57,090 bases of DNA from NCBI GenBank assembly GCA_001769835.1, contig MEPR01000036.1, positions 1 through 57,090 on the forward strand. The letters are read 5' to 3'. A program made the position numbers and the translations under genes. Under the pieces are notes generated by a model. That model worked only from the letters and a program-made list of their open reading frames with translations. It had not been told where the DNA came from and did not search any database. The DNA comes from Bdellovibrionales bacterium GWB1_55_8 (lineage in GTDB: Bacteria > Bdellovibrionota > UBA1018). Shown here piece after piece: positions 35,110 through 43,773 of the stretch (position 1 is its first letter; each line of letters begins with the position of its first letter).

Positions 35110-36729
35110 TTACCGTTGGTGGTTACGTCGCCCATCCCTGATTTGGATACCCCGCCTTCGAAGCTCCTCCAGAAACTCGCCGGAAGGCGGCGTTTTTCGG
35201 AATTCAAAAATCTCCACATCGTCCAAGTTCAGTGGACCCCAATATTGGAGCTCAATATAGCCACTTGTATGAGGGCCTCGCAACGAACCTATGGACGTGC
35301 CTAGCCAATCGGGTTTCGGAGCGAACGCGGAAATCTCCATGTAGAGTTTCTTTTCTTCACTTTCATCATATGCCTTCAATATTTTCTCATACGCCCTGTA
35401 CTCATCGCTACTCTCGTATTTTCGTTGCAGTTTTGCAGCTTCTTCTTTCCAGGAGTTCAATTCAGATAAATATGATTTGAACTCCTTGCTCTCTCGATAA
35501 GCGTCTTCGGCTTTCTGCCTGGCGCGCAGATACTCGTTCTTTGATTTGAGAAAAGCTTCGTATGCATCCGTTTCCTGATACCGCTGATCGACGGCTTTTA
35601 CTCGCTTCAGATACTCCTGATATCGTTTGCTGGATTGGTGTTTTTGCAGGGTCTGAGAAGTGACCTTTGCAATGTCTGTCATTTCTGCCTTGAACTTCTG
35701 GTACTCCGCGGTTTGAGCATAGCGCTTCAAATAGCTGGAAGTACTCTCCCCGGGCAAGCGAACCGGCCCTTTCGGAAGTTGAGGCTTGTCAGGAAAAATC
35801 GGCATTGGCGGCGGAAGGGGATAATCAGGCACTGGCGGTGGAACGGGGTAAGGAAGCCTGGACTTTGGAGGTGCCTTCGGTTCAAAAGACAACAGAGGCC
35901 TCGGCGGAGGCATTGGCGCGCCGGTTCCATTGACAAATTCCGCACTAAATCCCGTCTTCTGCAAGCTTACTGCATCGAGAATGTCTGGAATCATGAGCGT
36001 GCGATTTTTCCATGGCACGAAGAAGTCTCTCCAGTTTTCAGGCTGGGTCTTTCCATTTGCGTAGCGAGCGGGGCCAAAGGAATCTCCAGCGGTCCATGTG
36101 AGTCGATCCCTGACTCGCCCTTTTTTGAATATGTACGTGTCATCTCCGTAATGGCTCGCCAGTTGGCTGGGAATAAGGCCGGAATCGGGGCCAGGCTTCA
36201 GATAACCATAACTCGGTTTTAGATCAGCATCGAAAGTCTTATATTCGCGTGGCGAATAGCCCGACTTTACCGCTTCGACCAGATCGCGAAGTTCTATTTC
36301 CTCAGCGTTGGCCACTGGACCATCGGTCGCTCGCAAATTCCTGAAACCCTTGCCCGAAATTGCTGAACGAGCGCTTTCAGGTACGTTCGTGGCGAACTCA
36401 ATGTGCTTTTCATTTTGCAGCCAGTCAGCAAGCATTGCGGCTGGTTCGCTATAGACTCGGACTGCATCGTCGAAAGCCGCCTGATCAGCAAACCCGGTGT
36501 CCTCAAAATAGCGCTGAAACCGCGCCTCTTGTCTGAGCACGAGTTGCTTTGCTTGCGAGACCAGCTGCGAACTTGAGACCGGGCGCTGCCTGTAACTGCT
36601 TTGCAGCCCATCCACAATACAACCTGCGCCAGCATCCGCGTTCAGCGCGCCAAGAGCCAGGCTCACCAGGAACAAAATCACATGTTTTCTGTGATTTGAA
36701 CAAACCGGATCATGTGACAGTGCTGGCAT
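35110..36729 (-). CDS. Secreted protein with tyrosine-rich helical repeats
   Basis: 539 residues from the ATG at 36729 (GGGTGG upstream); a GTG at 36759 is an alternative. A long n-region precedes the hydrophobic core VILFLVSLALGALNA. The mature protein has a globular N-terminal half and a Pro-rich linker with PPP motifs. Five imperfect units of about 20-27 residues follow, each opening with Ser/Thr-x-x-Tyr/Phe-x-x-Tyr/Phe: TAEYQKF, SKRYQEYL, TDAYEAFL, SKEFKSYL, SDEYRAYE. It ends in a compact C-terminal domain (GYIELQYWGPLNLDDVEIFE). It begins 41 bp after the radical SAM stop, so the two form an operon. The Tyr-rich units are a conceivable substrate of that enzyme; this is a guess. Confidence 0.72.
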   Translation of the reverse strand: MPALSHDPVCSNHRKHVILFLVSLALGALNADAGAGCIVDGLQSSYRQRPVSSSQLVSQAKQLVLRQEARFQRYFEDTGFADQAAFDDAVRVYSEPAAMLADWLQNEKHIEFATNVPESARSAISGKGFRNLRATDGPVANAEEIELRDLVEAVKSGYSPREYKTFDADLKPSYGYLKPGPDSGLIPSQLASHYGDDTYIFKKGRVRDRLTWTAGDSFGPARYANGKTQPENWRDFFVPWKNRTLMIPDILDAVSLQKTGFSAEFVNGTGAPMPPPRPLLSFEPKAPPKSRLPYPVPPPVPDYPLPPPMPIFPDKPQLPKGPVRLPGESTSSYLKRYAQTAEYQKFKAEMTDIAKVTSQTLQKHQSSKRYQEYLKRVKAVDQRYQETDAYEAFLKSKNEYLRARQKAEDAYRESKEFKSYLSELNSWKEEAAKLQRKYESSDEYRAYEKILKAYDESEEKKLYMEISAFAPKPDWLGTSIGSLRGPHTSGYIELQYWGPLNLDDVEIFEFRKTPPSGEFLEELRRRGIQIRDGRRNHQR

Positions 36730-36770
36730 TCCCCACCCTGACTTAACTCTACAGGACACGCCCGGCTTTT

Positions 36771-37988
36771 TCAGCTAAGTAGTTCGGCGGAACTTTCACC
36801 ACGGATTTCATCAAGGTTCCGCATATATTCAACAAACTGTGAACGCTCCTGATGCCACGGAACAGAATCAAAGCGGGCCAGAATATACTCGTATTTCCGC
36901 CTGATCAGGGAGACTACACGCTCATCCTCCCTGCCCTCCAGAATCTTCAAATGATTTCCGTAAGCATCACTCAAAGCGGAGCGTTCGGAAAACGTGAGAA
37001 CATTCGGACTCAGAAATCTTGGCGTCTCGAGCCAGTTCACTTTCCAGATTCCTCCCGGCGAGATCATTCCGATTCTGAGCCATTCATCAACCGCCGCGAC
37101 CAGATGAAACAGATTCATTGCGCTGACGGTTGTTTCAACAAAAACACTCGCATCGGGACAAAACAGGCGGACCTTGCGGAAATTTCGCACAGTTCTGGCC
37201 CAGTTCTGTCCCTTTCTCATCAATTCGCCGGCGGCCCCGATCCCGTCCAAACTCGCCCCGACGTCAACTTCCTTAAAATGGTTCCAAAGCGGTAATATGC
37301 TCGTGCCATTCAGGGACAAAGTGGACAGATTCGTGTTGTACGCAAGCCGTATATCCCCGGCCGAGCCGCTCGAAATGAGAAACTGAAGGAGCGCATAATG
37401 CTCCGGATGAAGAAGTGGCTCGCCGCCGGCGAAGTAAATCCACTTCAGCTCAGAGGAAACCTGTTTCACTTTATCGAAGATAAGAGTTCCAAGATTTTCA
37501 GCCCGCTCAGGACCATAACGAAAATGCGCCGGCATTAACATGCGGTCGCGATACCAGGCTGTACTTGAAGCCGAATCGCAGATCCTGCAGCTGAACTGAC
37601 AAAGGTTGGAGAAACGAAGGTCCAGGCCCGCGATCCGGCCCATCGGCATATTTCCGGATCCATCTGAACCAAACGCGGCCCGAACATCATCGACATGGCG
37701 TCTGTTCATGGCCTGTCGCCAGCTTTCAACTCCCGCGCGTTCTTCGGCGTAGCAGCCGCTGCACATCGGTAAGGGATCGCCTGAAAGAAGCTGCGCCCGC
37801 AGTGAGCAGGCGATCTTGCTGTTCCAAAGCTCGGCCAAACTGTTTACTTTCAGATTTCCGTAACTGGTCGCACCCTGGGCGCGGCAGCATGGATAAATGT
37901 CCGCTGAGGTTCCAATCTGCATCTGAATCCAGGGTACAATGCAGAATGTCTGGAGTCCGCGATCAGGGGCGGATGAATTGACCATCAT
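36771..37988 (-). CDS. Twitch/SPASM-type radical SAM protein
   Basis: 405 residues. The radical SAM cluster motif is CQFSCRIC (Cys 130, 134, 137; CxxxCxxC), with FAGGEPLLHPEH as the SAM-binding glycine strand. Unusually, a second cysteine-rich region lies before it: Cys 16, 34, 35, 76 and 79 (IVPWIQMQIGTSADIYPCC, LPMCSGCYAEE). This is the pattern of a twitch or SPASM auxiliary cluster placed at the N-terminus. The family modifies peptides or proteins or unknown small molecules. It is divergent from a B12-type radical SAM gene across 56 bp and is followed by the Tyr-repeat protein in the same operon. ATG at 37988, ribosome site weak. Confidence 0.85.
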   Translation of the reverse strand: MMVNSSAPDRGLQTFCIVPWIQMQIGTSADIYPCCRAQGATSYGNLKVNSLAELWNSKIACSLRAQLLSGDPLPMCSGCYAEERAGVESWRQAMNRRHVDDVRAAFGSDGSGNMPMGRIAGLDLRFSNLCQFSCRICDSASSTAWYRDRMLMPAHFRYGPERAENLGTLIFDKVKQVSSELKWIYFAGGEPLLHPEHYALLQFLISSGSAGDIRLAYNTNLSTLSLNGTSILPLWNHFKEVDVGASLDGIGAAGELMRKGQNWARTVRNFRKVRLFCPDASVFVETTVSAMNLFHLVAAVDEWLRIGMISPGGIWKVNWLETPRFLSPNVLTFSERSALSDAYGNHLKILEGREDERVVSLIRRKYEYILARFDSVPWHQERSQFVEYMRNLDEIRGESSAELLS

Positions 37989-38044
37989 TTTGCTCTACCC
38001 CGGGCTGCATTCGTTTTCAATTTATTGAGTTACGGAGTTATGGA

Positions 38045-39994
38045 ATGATGAAGCGAAACATGACTCATAAGCCTGAAGATTGTCTGATTTTGTTCGGTTT
38101 CGCACAGGACAGTCCTGCGCCTTTTCCACCAGGATCGATGAGCCTCAGGGATCTTTCTCCGGGCTATTCCGAAACGCTTGAAAATTCGAAGTTATCTCAA
38201 GCGTCGATCAGTGCGCTCAAACTCGCCGTCGTTCAGGTCATCCGGGCCCTCGTGCAACAGAACAAACGGTCCGTCGTGATCTTTTTTGGTGAGAAAGAGG
38301 CTGCTTCGAACTTTTTCGTACTTGCCCAGATTCGCACAGCGCTTCCGGACATCCGGATTTTTATGGCCGGCACAGGCCTGAGTACATTTCACGTAACCAG
38401 GAAATTGGCCCAAGGCCTTATCGACGTTTCAATTCGTTCGGACGACCTTCCCACTATCCTGGACTGTAAGAAACGGCTGAAAACAGGCGCAAGTCTGGCC
38501 TCGGATCCCAGAATCTTCTGGAAATCGGAAGAAAACTGGATTCGATGGAACAGGCCCGAACCCGGCCCACCGAAACTCGGAACGGTCTTGCTCGTGATCA
38601 TGCCGGCTTGGAATGAAGAGTTTCCTCCGTATGGCTTGGCGCACCTGAGCGCGAGCCTGAAGGCCGCTGGATATGGAGTCAAGGTTTTGGATCTGAACCT
38701 TGAGTTTTGGAGAACCCAGAGGAAGGAAGAAGCGGATATCGTTTCGCTGCAAAACATTGTCCTCTGGTCGCTACCCGAAAGATTTGAGAGTGGTCCCAAG
38801 CCGAGGCTCGTTGGCATTCTGGAGACCCTCGAGCGCACGCTGAAGTCCGAGGAATTCTGTGCGGTTGGCTTTTCCCTGTTTCAAACCAATCTGCTGGCAA
38901 GCGATGAAGGCTTTCGAGTTGTCCGCAAAGTCAGTCCTAAAACAAGGATCATCTGTGGCGGCCCTTCCTGCACTCCAGAATGGTCAAAACAGGCCCTGGC
39001 TGATGGTAATACCGGAAACGTTGATGCCGCCGTTTTCGGCGAAGCGGATACAAGCCTGATCGAGCTCCTTCATCAATGGGATAAAGAGAATCCCGAACCT
39101 GTGAAAGGGGTCCGTTTCAGGGGTCTCCGAGGCACATTACTGGAAGGAGGCGCGCGGGAACCTGAGTGCCTTGCGCTTTGCCAGAACCCGGATTTCTCGG
39201 AACTTCCCGTTTTCAATTATTCACGCCTGGTGCTGCCTGTTCATTTCAGCAGAGGATGCGTGGGAAAATGCGCTTTCTGTTTTGAGAGCTTCTACTGGAA
39301 AAAACATCGGAGCGTTCCGTTCAATAAAGTGCTCGAGATGATCGCAAATGCCCAACGTGACTACGGCGTGAACCACTTCATGGTGGCAGACTCCTTGATG
39401 AATGGTGATCATGCAGCTCTGGGGCAACTTGCAGATGCGCTTATTGATTCCGGAATGAACGTGAGCTTTTACGGGTATTGCAGAGCGGATCAGCGGTTAA
39501 CGCCCGAGCTACTTGCAAAACTCAAAGAAGCCGGATGTTCGGAAATCTTCTTCGGGATCGAAAGCGGCAGCCAGCGGGTCCTGAACCGGATGCGTAAAGG
39601 TATCCGCCTCACGCATGCCGCCAAGGTACTCAGGAACACAAAGACGGTAGGAATAAGAAGCTGCGTTTCGATCATGGTGGGCTTTCCGGGCGAGACCTGG
39701 TGGGATTTCTGGAAATCCGCCTATTTTGTTTTGAAAAATAGCCGTTACTTCGACAATTTGGTTTTAAACATTGCCGCCCCTCCGGAAGGAACACCGATGT
39801 TCCAGGAGCGGGACTCTTTTGATATCGAGTTTCGCGATACTCACTCCCGCTTCTGGAAAAGCAAGGATGGCAGGAACACTTTGGACGTCCGACTTCTGAG
39901 GCACCGTATTATCCTGAGGCTTTGGCAGGCACTGAGAGGTCGATGGGCAAATGCGGCCATCTGGGATCTCGAATATGAGACTCTTCGCGAGTAA
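38045..39994 (+). CDS. B12-binding-domain radical SAM protein
   Basis: 649 residues. The N-terminal 160 residues are of unclear fold. About 180-360 resemble a cobalamin-binding Rossmann fold (TVLLVIMPAWNEEFPPYGLAHL, AVGFSLFQTN, RIICGGPSCTPE, AVFGEADTSLIEL). The radical SAM motif SRGCVGKCAFC gives Cys 405, 409 and 412, and FFGIESGSQRVLNRMRKG is the typical B12-radical SAM SAM-binding strand. The family performs methylations and rearrangements on unactivated carbons. The usual B12 DxHxxG motif is not evident, so cobalamin may bind base-off without it or not at all. Divergent from the twitch enzyme; ATG at 38045 after GGAG. Confidence 0.87.
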   Translation: MMKRNMTHKPEDCLILFGFAQDSPAPFPPGSMSLRDLSPGYSETLENSKLSQASISALKLAVVQVIRALVQQNKRSVVIFFGEKEAASNFFVLAQIRTALPDIRIFMAGTGLSTFHVTRKLAQGLIDVSIRSDDLPTILDCKKRLKTGASLASDPRIFWKSEENWIRWNRPEPGPPKLGTVLLVIMPAWNEEFPPYGLAHLSASLKAAGYGVKVLDLNLEFWRTQRKEEADIVSLQNIVLWSLPERFESGPKPRLVGILETLERTLKSEEFCAVGFSLFQTNLLASDEGFRVVRKVSPKTRIICGGPSCTPEWSKQALADGNTGNVDAAVFGEADTSLIELLHQWDKENPEPVKGVRFRGLRGTLLEGGAREPECLALCQNPDFSELPVFNYSRLVLPVHFSRGCVGKCAFCFESFYWKKHRSVPFNKVLEMIANAQRDYGVNHFMVADSLMNGDHAALGQLADALIDSGMNVSFYGYCRADQRLTPELLAKLKEAGCSEIFFGIESGSQRVLNRMRKGIRLTHAAKVLRNTKTVGIRSCVSIMVGFPGETWWDFWKSAYFVLKNSRYFDNLVLNIAAPPEGTPMFQERDSFDIEFRDTHSRFWKSKDGRNTLDVRLLRHRIILRLWQALRGRWANAAIWDLEYETLRE

Positions 39995-40073
39995 AGGCTG
40001 CCCGCCTGATTCCGTTCAACTTGCGATTGCAAGCGGCCATAGATAGCGGTAAACGTGCGCCACGAGGTTATTC

Positions 40074-41198
40074 ATGCGCCTTGCTTTCATCAGTCCAGCG
40101 CTTCTCGCGTTCTCGCTGTTTTTCTTCTCGGGATCGTGCCAAGCCGCGGCACTCCGATCAAACATTGTCGGCGGCGAGATTGTGACGCAACCGAACCTTC
40201 TTTCCCAAAGTACCGTGCGCCTCATCATTATGTTCGCGAACGACGAGCGAGGCCTGTGCACCGGAACCCTGGTCAGCGAGTCAGTCGTTCTGACGGCCGC
40301 GCATTGCGTTTCCGGCTATCCGAATGTCATCAGAATCGATTTTTTCGGATCCAAGGGTATTCAGGAATATCGCCTTGGCTCTCGTTATCTCGTGCATGAA
40401 GCCTATGACAGCCTGAACCTTGGAAATCGCAACGATCTGGCATTAGTCCTGTTTGAGGGCGGGGTTCCGCTGGAAAATAGACCGGCCCGCTTTCTCTCGA
40501 GCGACATTCTCGATTTTTCCGATCATGATCCGCAGCCAATCACGATGATTGCAGGTTACGGCCTGAGCTCCGCCGAAGGCGAACCTGACGACAATCTCCG
40601 CAGCGCACGCCTGGGACTGGGTGAGCGCGCGGGCGATTGCATCGAACTGAAACCAGAGGATCACATTGCCAGCGGCTGCAGCGGAGACTCCGGCGGACCT
40701 GCATTCATTGAAATGGACGGAGTGCCGTATGTCTGGGGAGTGGCGAGCTATGTCACGGCCCCTTACTGTGAGGCGAGCACCTACTACACGAACCTGGGTC
40801 TTTTCCATGACTGGCGAAAAGACGCCTCGGTTCGCCTCGTTTCAGCACCCGCGTCTCCACCAGCTCCTCTCAAGCTGTTGGGAAAACGCACGGTTTCCCG
40901 GTTCATCCACCGCTACTCAGATCTTGAAACCGATCAGGATCGAGTCAGCGCCGTTCGTGATTGGGCGGAACAGTTGAAACCAGGCACCGGAATAGACGTC
41001 CCGACCGCGATGGAAATCCTGATGGCTTTCGATCAGGATCGCCTCCGCCTGGAAGCTTATCTCGTACTCTCGGCGCACCTTCAATTTGACAGCCTGAAGC
41101 AGGGGCAAACCTTCATGTATCTCTTCAGCGATCTTACGTTGCGTAGCGAGGCTGAAAAGACCCTTATTCCGTTCGGAGTGCAGTACCTGCAGCACTGA
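40074..41198 (+). CDS. Trypsin-like (S1) secreted serine protease with C-terminal domain
   Basis: 374 residues: a signal peptide (to about residue 24), a short propeptide and IVGG at 31-34, the classical zymogen activation end. The triad is intact: His77 in LTAAHC, Asp121 in NDLALV, Ser206 in GCSGDSGGPA. The S1 pocket residue six before Ser is in the segment HIASGCSGD, so specificity is not obvious. After about residue 275 an all-helical domain (RFIHRYSDLETDQDRV, TAMEILMAFDQDRLRLEAYL) resembles DUF4476 by eye. GAGG precedes the ATG at 40074. Secreted or periplasmic; a predatory or scavenging role would fit. Its end overlaps the ACR3-like gene by 35 bp. Confidence 0.9.
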   Translation: MRLAFISPALLAFSLFFFSGSCQAAALRSNIVGGEIVTQPNLLSQSTVRLIIMFANDERGLCTGTLVSESVVLTAAHCVSGYPNVIRIDFFGSKGIQEYRLGSRYLVHEAYDSLNLGNRNDLALVLFEGGVPLENRPARFLSSDILDFSDHDPQPITMIAGYGLSSAEGEPDDNLRSARLGLGERAGDCIELKPEDHIASGCSGDSGGPAFIEMDGVPYVWGVASYVTAPYCEASTYYTNLGLFHDWRKDASVRLVSAPASPPAPLKLLGKRTVSRFIHRYSDLETDQDRVSAVRDWAEQLKPGTGIDVPTAMEILMAFDQDRLRLEAYLVLSAHLQFDSLKQGQTFMYLFSDLTLRSEAEKTLIPFGVQYLQH

Positions 41199-42162
41199 CC
41201 TCTGACTTGCCCAGAAGCAGATCAATAAAACTCACGGACCAGGCGCCTAACTGCACCTGAATCACGAACGCCACCGCTATGACGATAGAGCCTTGCGCGC
41301 CCTCAGGTCCGAATGCCATCAACGTCACAGCAAGCGCGACGGTGAGGTTTCTCATGACCGTCCCGTAGACCATCGCAATTCCATCAGCTCGATTGAGGAA
41401 CATCCTCGCGATTCCGAAGCTCAGAACAAAATTGATAAAATAGAGCAGCAAGACCGGGCCGATAATGTCCAGAAGCAAACCGGGATCGGCAGCGATATTG
41501 CGAGCTCGTAAGGCCATCGCCACAAAAACGGTCATGAGCACGCCAGCAGTTGAAACCAGCGGAAAGCGAGGACCGATTTCTTTTGAGAACTTCTCCACGC
41601 CATAACGACCGATCAGGAAATTGCGGGTCATCTGCCCGAAAACCAGAGGCAGCACCACCATGCACATGATCGGCCTGATGAGTGTCAGGCGATCGATTGG
41701 AAGACTTTGCCCAAGAAGAAGCGTGACAAATACCGGTGTGGCAAGCGCACCGAGAACCAGCCCGAAGACTGTCATTTTAACCGCAGCCTCCACGTTCCCC
41801 TTGGAAAAACCGGTCCAGGAAATCGTCATTCCGCTCGTTGGAAGAAGGCCTGCGACCAGAAGCCCGAAAGCCAGATACGGCTGTTCCGGATAAAAGATTT
41901 TTCCAATTCCCCAGGCTATCAGCGGCAGTATGAGGAAATTCACCACTTGCGCCAATACCTGTGCTCGGCGGTCCCCACCTTGAAGGGCCTTTCGGATGTT
42001 CATGTTGACCATCATCGGGTAGATCATGACGAAGCCAAAGGGCACGACCAGGTACTGCAGGGAATGTGCATCCGTGAGCAGACCGAATATGAAGCCCAGG
42101 ATCATCGCTCCGGGGATCGCGAGCACCAACCGGTTTTGAAGTGTTTTCAGAAGTGTGATCAT
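41164..42162 (-). CDS. ACR3/BASS-family membrane transporter
   Basis: 332 residues, about ten membrane spans. The sequence MILGFIFGLL, FVMIYPMMVNMNIRKALQGG, FLILPLIAWGIGKIFYPEQP and GLLPTSGMTISWTGFSKGN matches the bile acid:Na+ symporter superfamily, arsenite-efflux (ACR3-like) branch. ACR3 proteins carry a conserved Cys in the span after GL(V/A)RC; here that position reads GLLPTSG, so arsenite export is uncertain and another solute is possible. GAGGT precedes the ATG at 42162. The promoter has a palindrome in its spacer, fitting an ArsR-type repressor, but no arsR or arsC gene lies in the window. Confidence 0.82.
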   Translation of the reverse strand: MITLLKTLQNRLVLAIPGAMILGFIFGLLTDAHSLQYLVVPFGFVMIYPMMVNMNIRKALQGGDRRAQVLAQVVNFLILPLIAWGIGKIFYPEQPYLAFGLLVAGLLPTSGMTISWTGFSKGNVEAAVKMTVFGLVLGALATPVFVTLLLGQSLPIDRLTLIRPIMCMVVLPLVFGQMTRNFLIGRYGVEKFSKEIGPRFPLVSTAGVLMTVFVAMALRARNIAADPGLLLDIIGPVLLLYFINFVLSFGIARMFLNRADGIAMVYGTVMRNLTVALAVTLMAFGPEGAQGSIVIAVAFVIQVQLGAWSVSFIDLLLGKSEVSAAGTALRTE

Positions 42163-42197
42163 GGGGACCTCTTGCTCTTAGTTAAAGCATTCAATAC

Positions 42198-42226
42198 TAT
42201 ATAAATCAATTGATTTCTTGATCAAT
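42198..42226 (-). promoter_or_regulatory. Promoter with palindromic operator for the ACR3-like gene
   Basis: On the minus strand: TTGATC (42225-42220), a 16-base spacer, then TATATA (42203-42198). A perfect 12-bp palindrome AATCAATTGATT (42204-42215) nearly fills the spacer. ATTGAT-N6-ATCAAT (42209-42226) and TTGATCAA (42218-42225) overlap it. The ATCAA/TTGAT half-sites are like those of ArsR/SmtB-type repressors. The transporter ATG is about 35 bp downstream. Confidence 0.65.
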
Positions 42227-42253
42227 CACCTGAGAACCAATACTCGAAATACA

Positions 42254-42289
42254 AAAAGCCGCCCCGGACCAAAGGTCGGGGGCGGCTTA
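42254..42289 (-). terminator. Rho-independent terminator after the basic-tailed secreted gene
   Basis: On the minus strand AAGCCGCCCCCGACC and GGTCCGGGGCGGCTT form a near-perfect long stem around TTT, followed by TTTGTATTT. It closes the gene ending at 42315 and isolates it from the ACR3-like promoter just downstream. Confidence 0.92.
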
Positions 42290-42314
42290 ATATCAGATCC
42301 GATGTAACGACTGG

Positions 42315-43040
42315 TTACAGGCCGCGATTGCCCCTGCCACCCCTTCGTTGCGCAGTGGAGCTTCCGCCAGAGCCGCCCACGTCTTTGCACACGTCTTTGA
42401 CAACCCTGAAATGTTTTATGGACGTTTTGATATTCTGGCTTTTGACGTCGCCATCGTCTTCCATCGCAAGAATGTTTCCGTCCCGTTTTTCAAGCAACAG
42501 GATCTTCTTGCTGAAAGCCTTACCTGACTGGCCAAAGCATTCGACGGTCGACACGTCCGACACGTTTTGAATCTTCATGGGGAGACCGGAATTCTTCCAG
42601 GCGTGGAAAGTACCCGTACCGTCGAGAGCCCAGTTTACGTACTCGCTCTTGGTACTTGGAATCACACCATACTGATACTTGCCGCCATCCTGCTTGACGT
42701 TGCCCATCAGAGCACCCGTATCGGCCGGCGGACAGTTACCTTTGCGTGCTCCCTTTTGCGAATTTTTCACGAAATGAAGGTCGCCACTCTTGATGAAATA
42801 CGCCGTTGCGGCGTCGTTTGGATGTTGTGAGATTTTAAAGTCCGACACGTTACTCGTAACTGCACAGCTCAGATCTTTGCCGCGCGCTCCTGACAGAACA
42901 CGGGAGAAAACGCCGTTAGACTTGAGCACGTACTTTTCGACGACGTCATTTGACCTGGCCGTCTTCACATCATCAGCAAGTGCCGTGAAAGAAAACGAAA
43001 GCGATCCCAAAACCAAAACTGCAAAAAATTTATTTCTCAT
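42315..43040 (-). CDS. Secreted protein with Gly/Arg-rich tail, unknown function
   Basis: 241 residues from the ATG at 43040, which has GGAG and GGGG upstream; the in-frame start at 43082 adds 14 residues without a site. A signal peptide is cleaved after about TALAD. The mature protein is beta-rich and polar and carries cysteines (DLSCAV, KGNCPPAD, VECFGQ, KDVCKDV), probably two disulfides. The last 20 residues are a basic Gly/Arg/Ser tail (GGSGGSSTAQRRGGRGNRGL), which might bind nucleic acid or anionic surface polymers. A strong terminator follows. No family recognised. Confidence 0.75.
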   Translation of the reverse strand: MRNKFFAVLVLGSLSFSFTALADDVKTARSNDVVEKYVLKSNGVFSRVLSGARGKDLSCAVTSNVSDFKISQHPNDAATAYFIKSGDLHFVKNSQKGARKGNCPPADTGALMGNVKQDGGKYQYGVIPSTKSEYVNWALDGTGTFHAWKNSGLPMKIQNVSDVSTVECFGQSGKAFSKKILLLEKRDGNILAMEDDGDVKSQNIKTSIKHFRVVKDVCKDVGGSGGSSTAQRRGGRGNRGL

Positions 43041-43197
43041 GTCCCCAGCTCCATTTCTTTTCGTTTGTATCCTCAGACTCACTGCACCAGCCGTGCCCGG
43101 GATCAGGTTGCGCTAGGTACTGGAAATGATTAAATGGAGGTCAAAAAAGACACATGCAATGACTTTACAGCTGTAGACACAATCCTTGAGGGATTTT

Positions 43198-43770
43198 ATG
43201 CGAACCAACAAAAGAACTGGCGATGAAGGTTTGGCCCTGCTTCAAACTCTGAGCAAAGACGATCTGATCCGCATCATCGTCGACGACGCAAAAAATTGGC
43301 TGGCACATGATGGGGTGTGGTTTCAATCCATTGAACAAAAATACGGGATGGAGGTCGCTGTAGGCATCGATCGGGATGCCTGGCGATTATTCACTGTGAT
43401 TGAAGCAAAACGAATCATGGGACGACTCAAGATGGAACCGGGAGGCGGCATTCCTGCACTCGTTGAATGCCTGAAGCACCGCTTTTACGCCCGCCTGAAC
43501 CTTCAGGAATGTATCGAGGTGACGGAAACACGGGCTGTGTTCCGCATGCTCGACTGTCGAGTCCAATCGGCGCGAAAACGGAAAGGTCTTCCCGATCACC
43601 CCTGCAAGTCAGTAGGGATTGTCGAATACGCCGAATTCGCCAAAACCATTGATCCGCGCATCCGGACGTCTTGCATTGCCTGTCCGCCGGATCCGCATCC
43701 GAATGAGTTCTGGTGTGCTTGGGAATTTAACCTGGCCCCTGGCCCGGCCCTGGCCCCGGCCCTGGAATGA
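43198..43770 (+). CDS. DUF6125-like cytoplasmic protein
   Basis: 190 residues from the ATG at 43198, after GAGGG. A segment with HDGVWFQSIEQKYGMEVA and WRLFTVIEAKRIM, then CRVQSARKRKGLPDHPCKSVGIVEYAEFAKTIDPRI and CIACPPDPHPNEFWCAWEF, is the pattern of a small family found in anaerobes and proteobacteria (DUF6125, possibly related to L-2-amino-thiazoline-4-carboxylate hydrolase-like proteins). The naming is from memory. Conserved cysteines in the C-terminal half suggest a metal site. The last ten residues (PGPALAPALE) come from a CCTGGCCC-type low-complexity DNA run at 43733-43766. It converges on the NifX-like gene with only 3 bp between. Confidence 0.62.
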   Translation: MRTNKRTGDEGLALLQTLSKDDLIRIIVDDAKNWLAHDGVWFQSIEQKYGMEVAVGIDRDAWRLFTVIEAKRIMGRLKMEPGGGIPALVECLKHRFYARLNLQECIEVTETRAVFRMLDCRVQSARKRKGLPDHPCKSVGIVEYAEFAKTIDPRIRTSCIACPPDPHPNEFWCAWEFNLAPGPALAPALE

Positions 43771-43773
43771 CCG

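Noticed and set aside
37989-38044. Hidden RiPP precursor peptide between the radical SAM genes
   Set aside because: Only 56 bp are available and no start, ribosome site and short frame combine; none was found beside the genes either.
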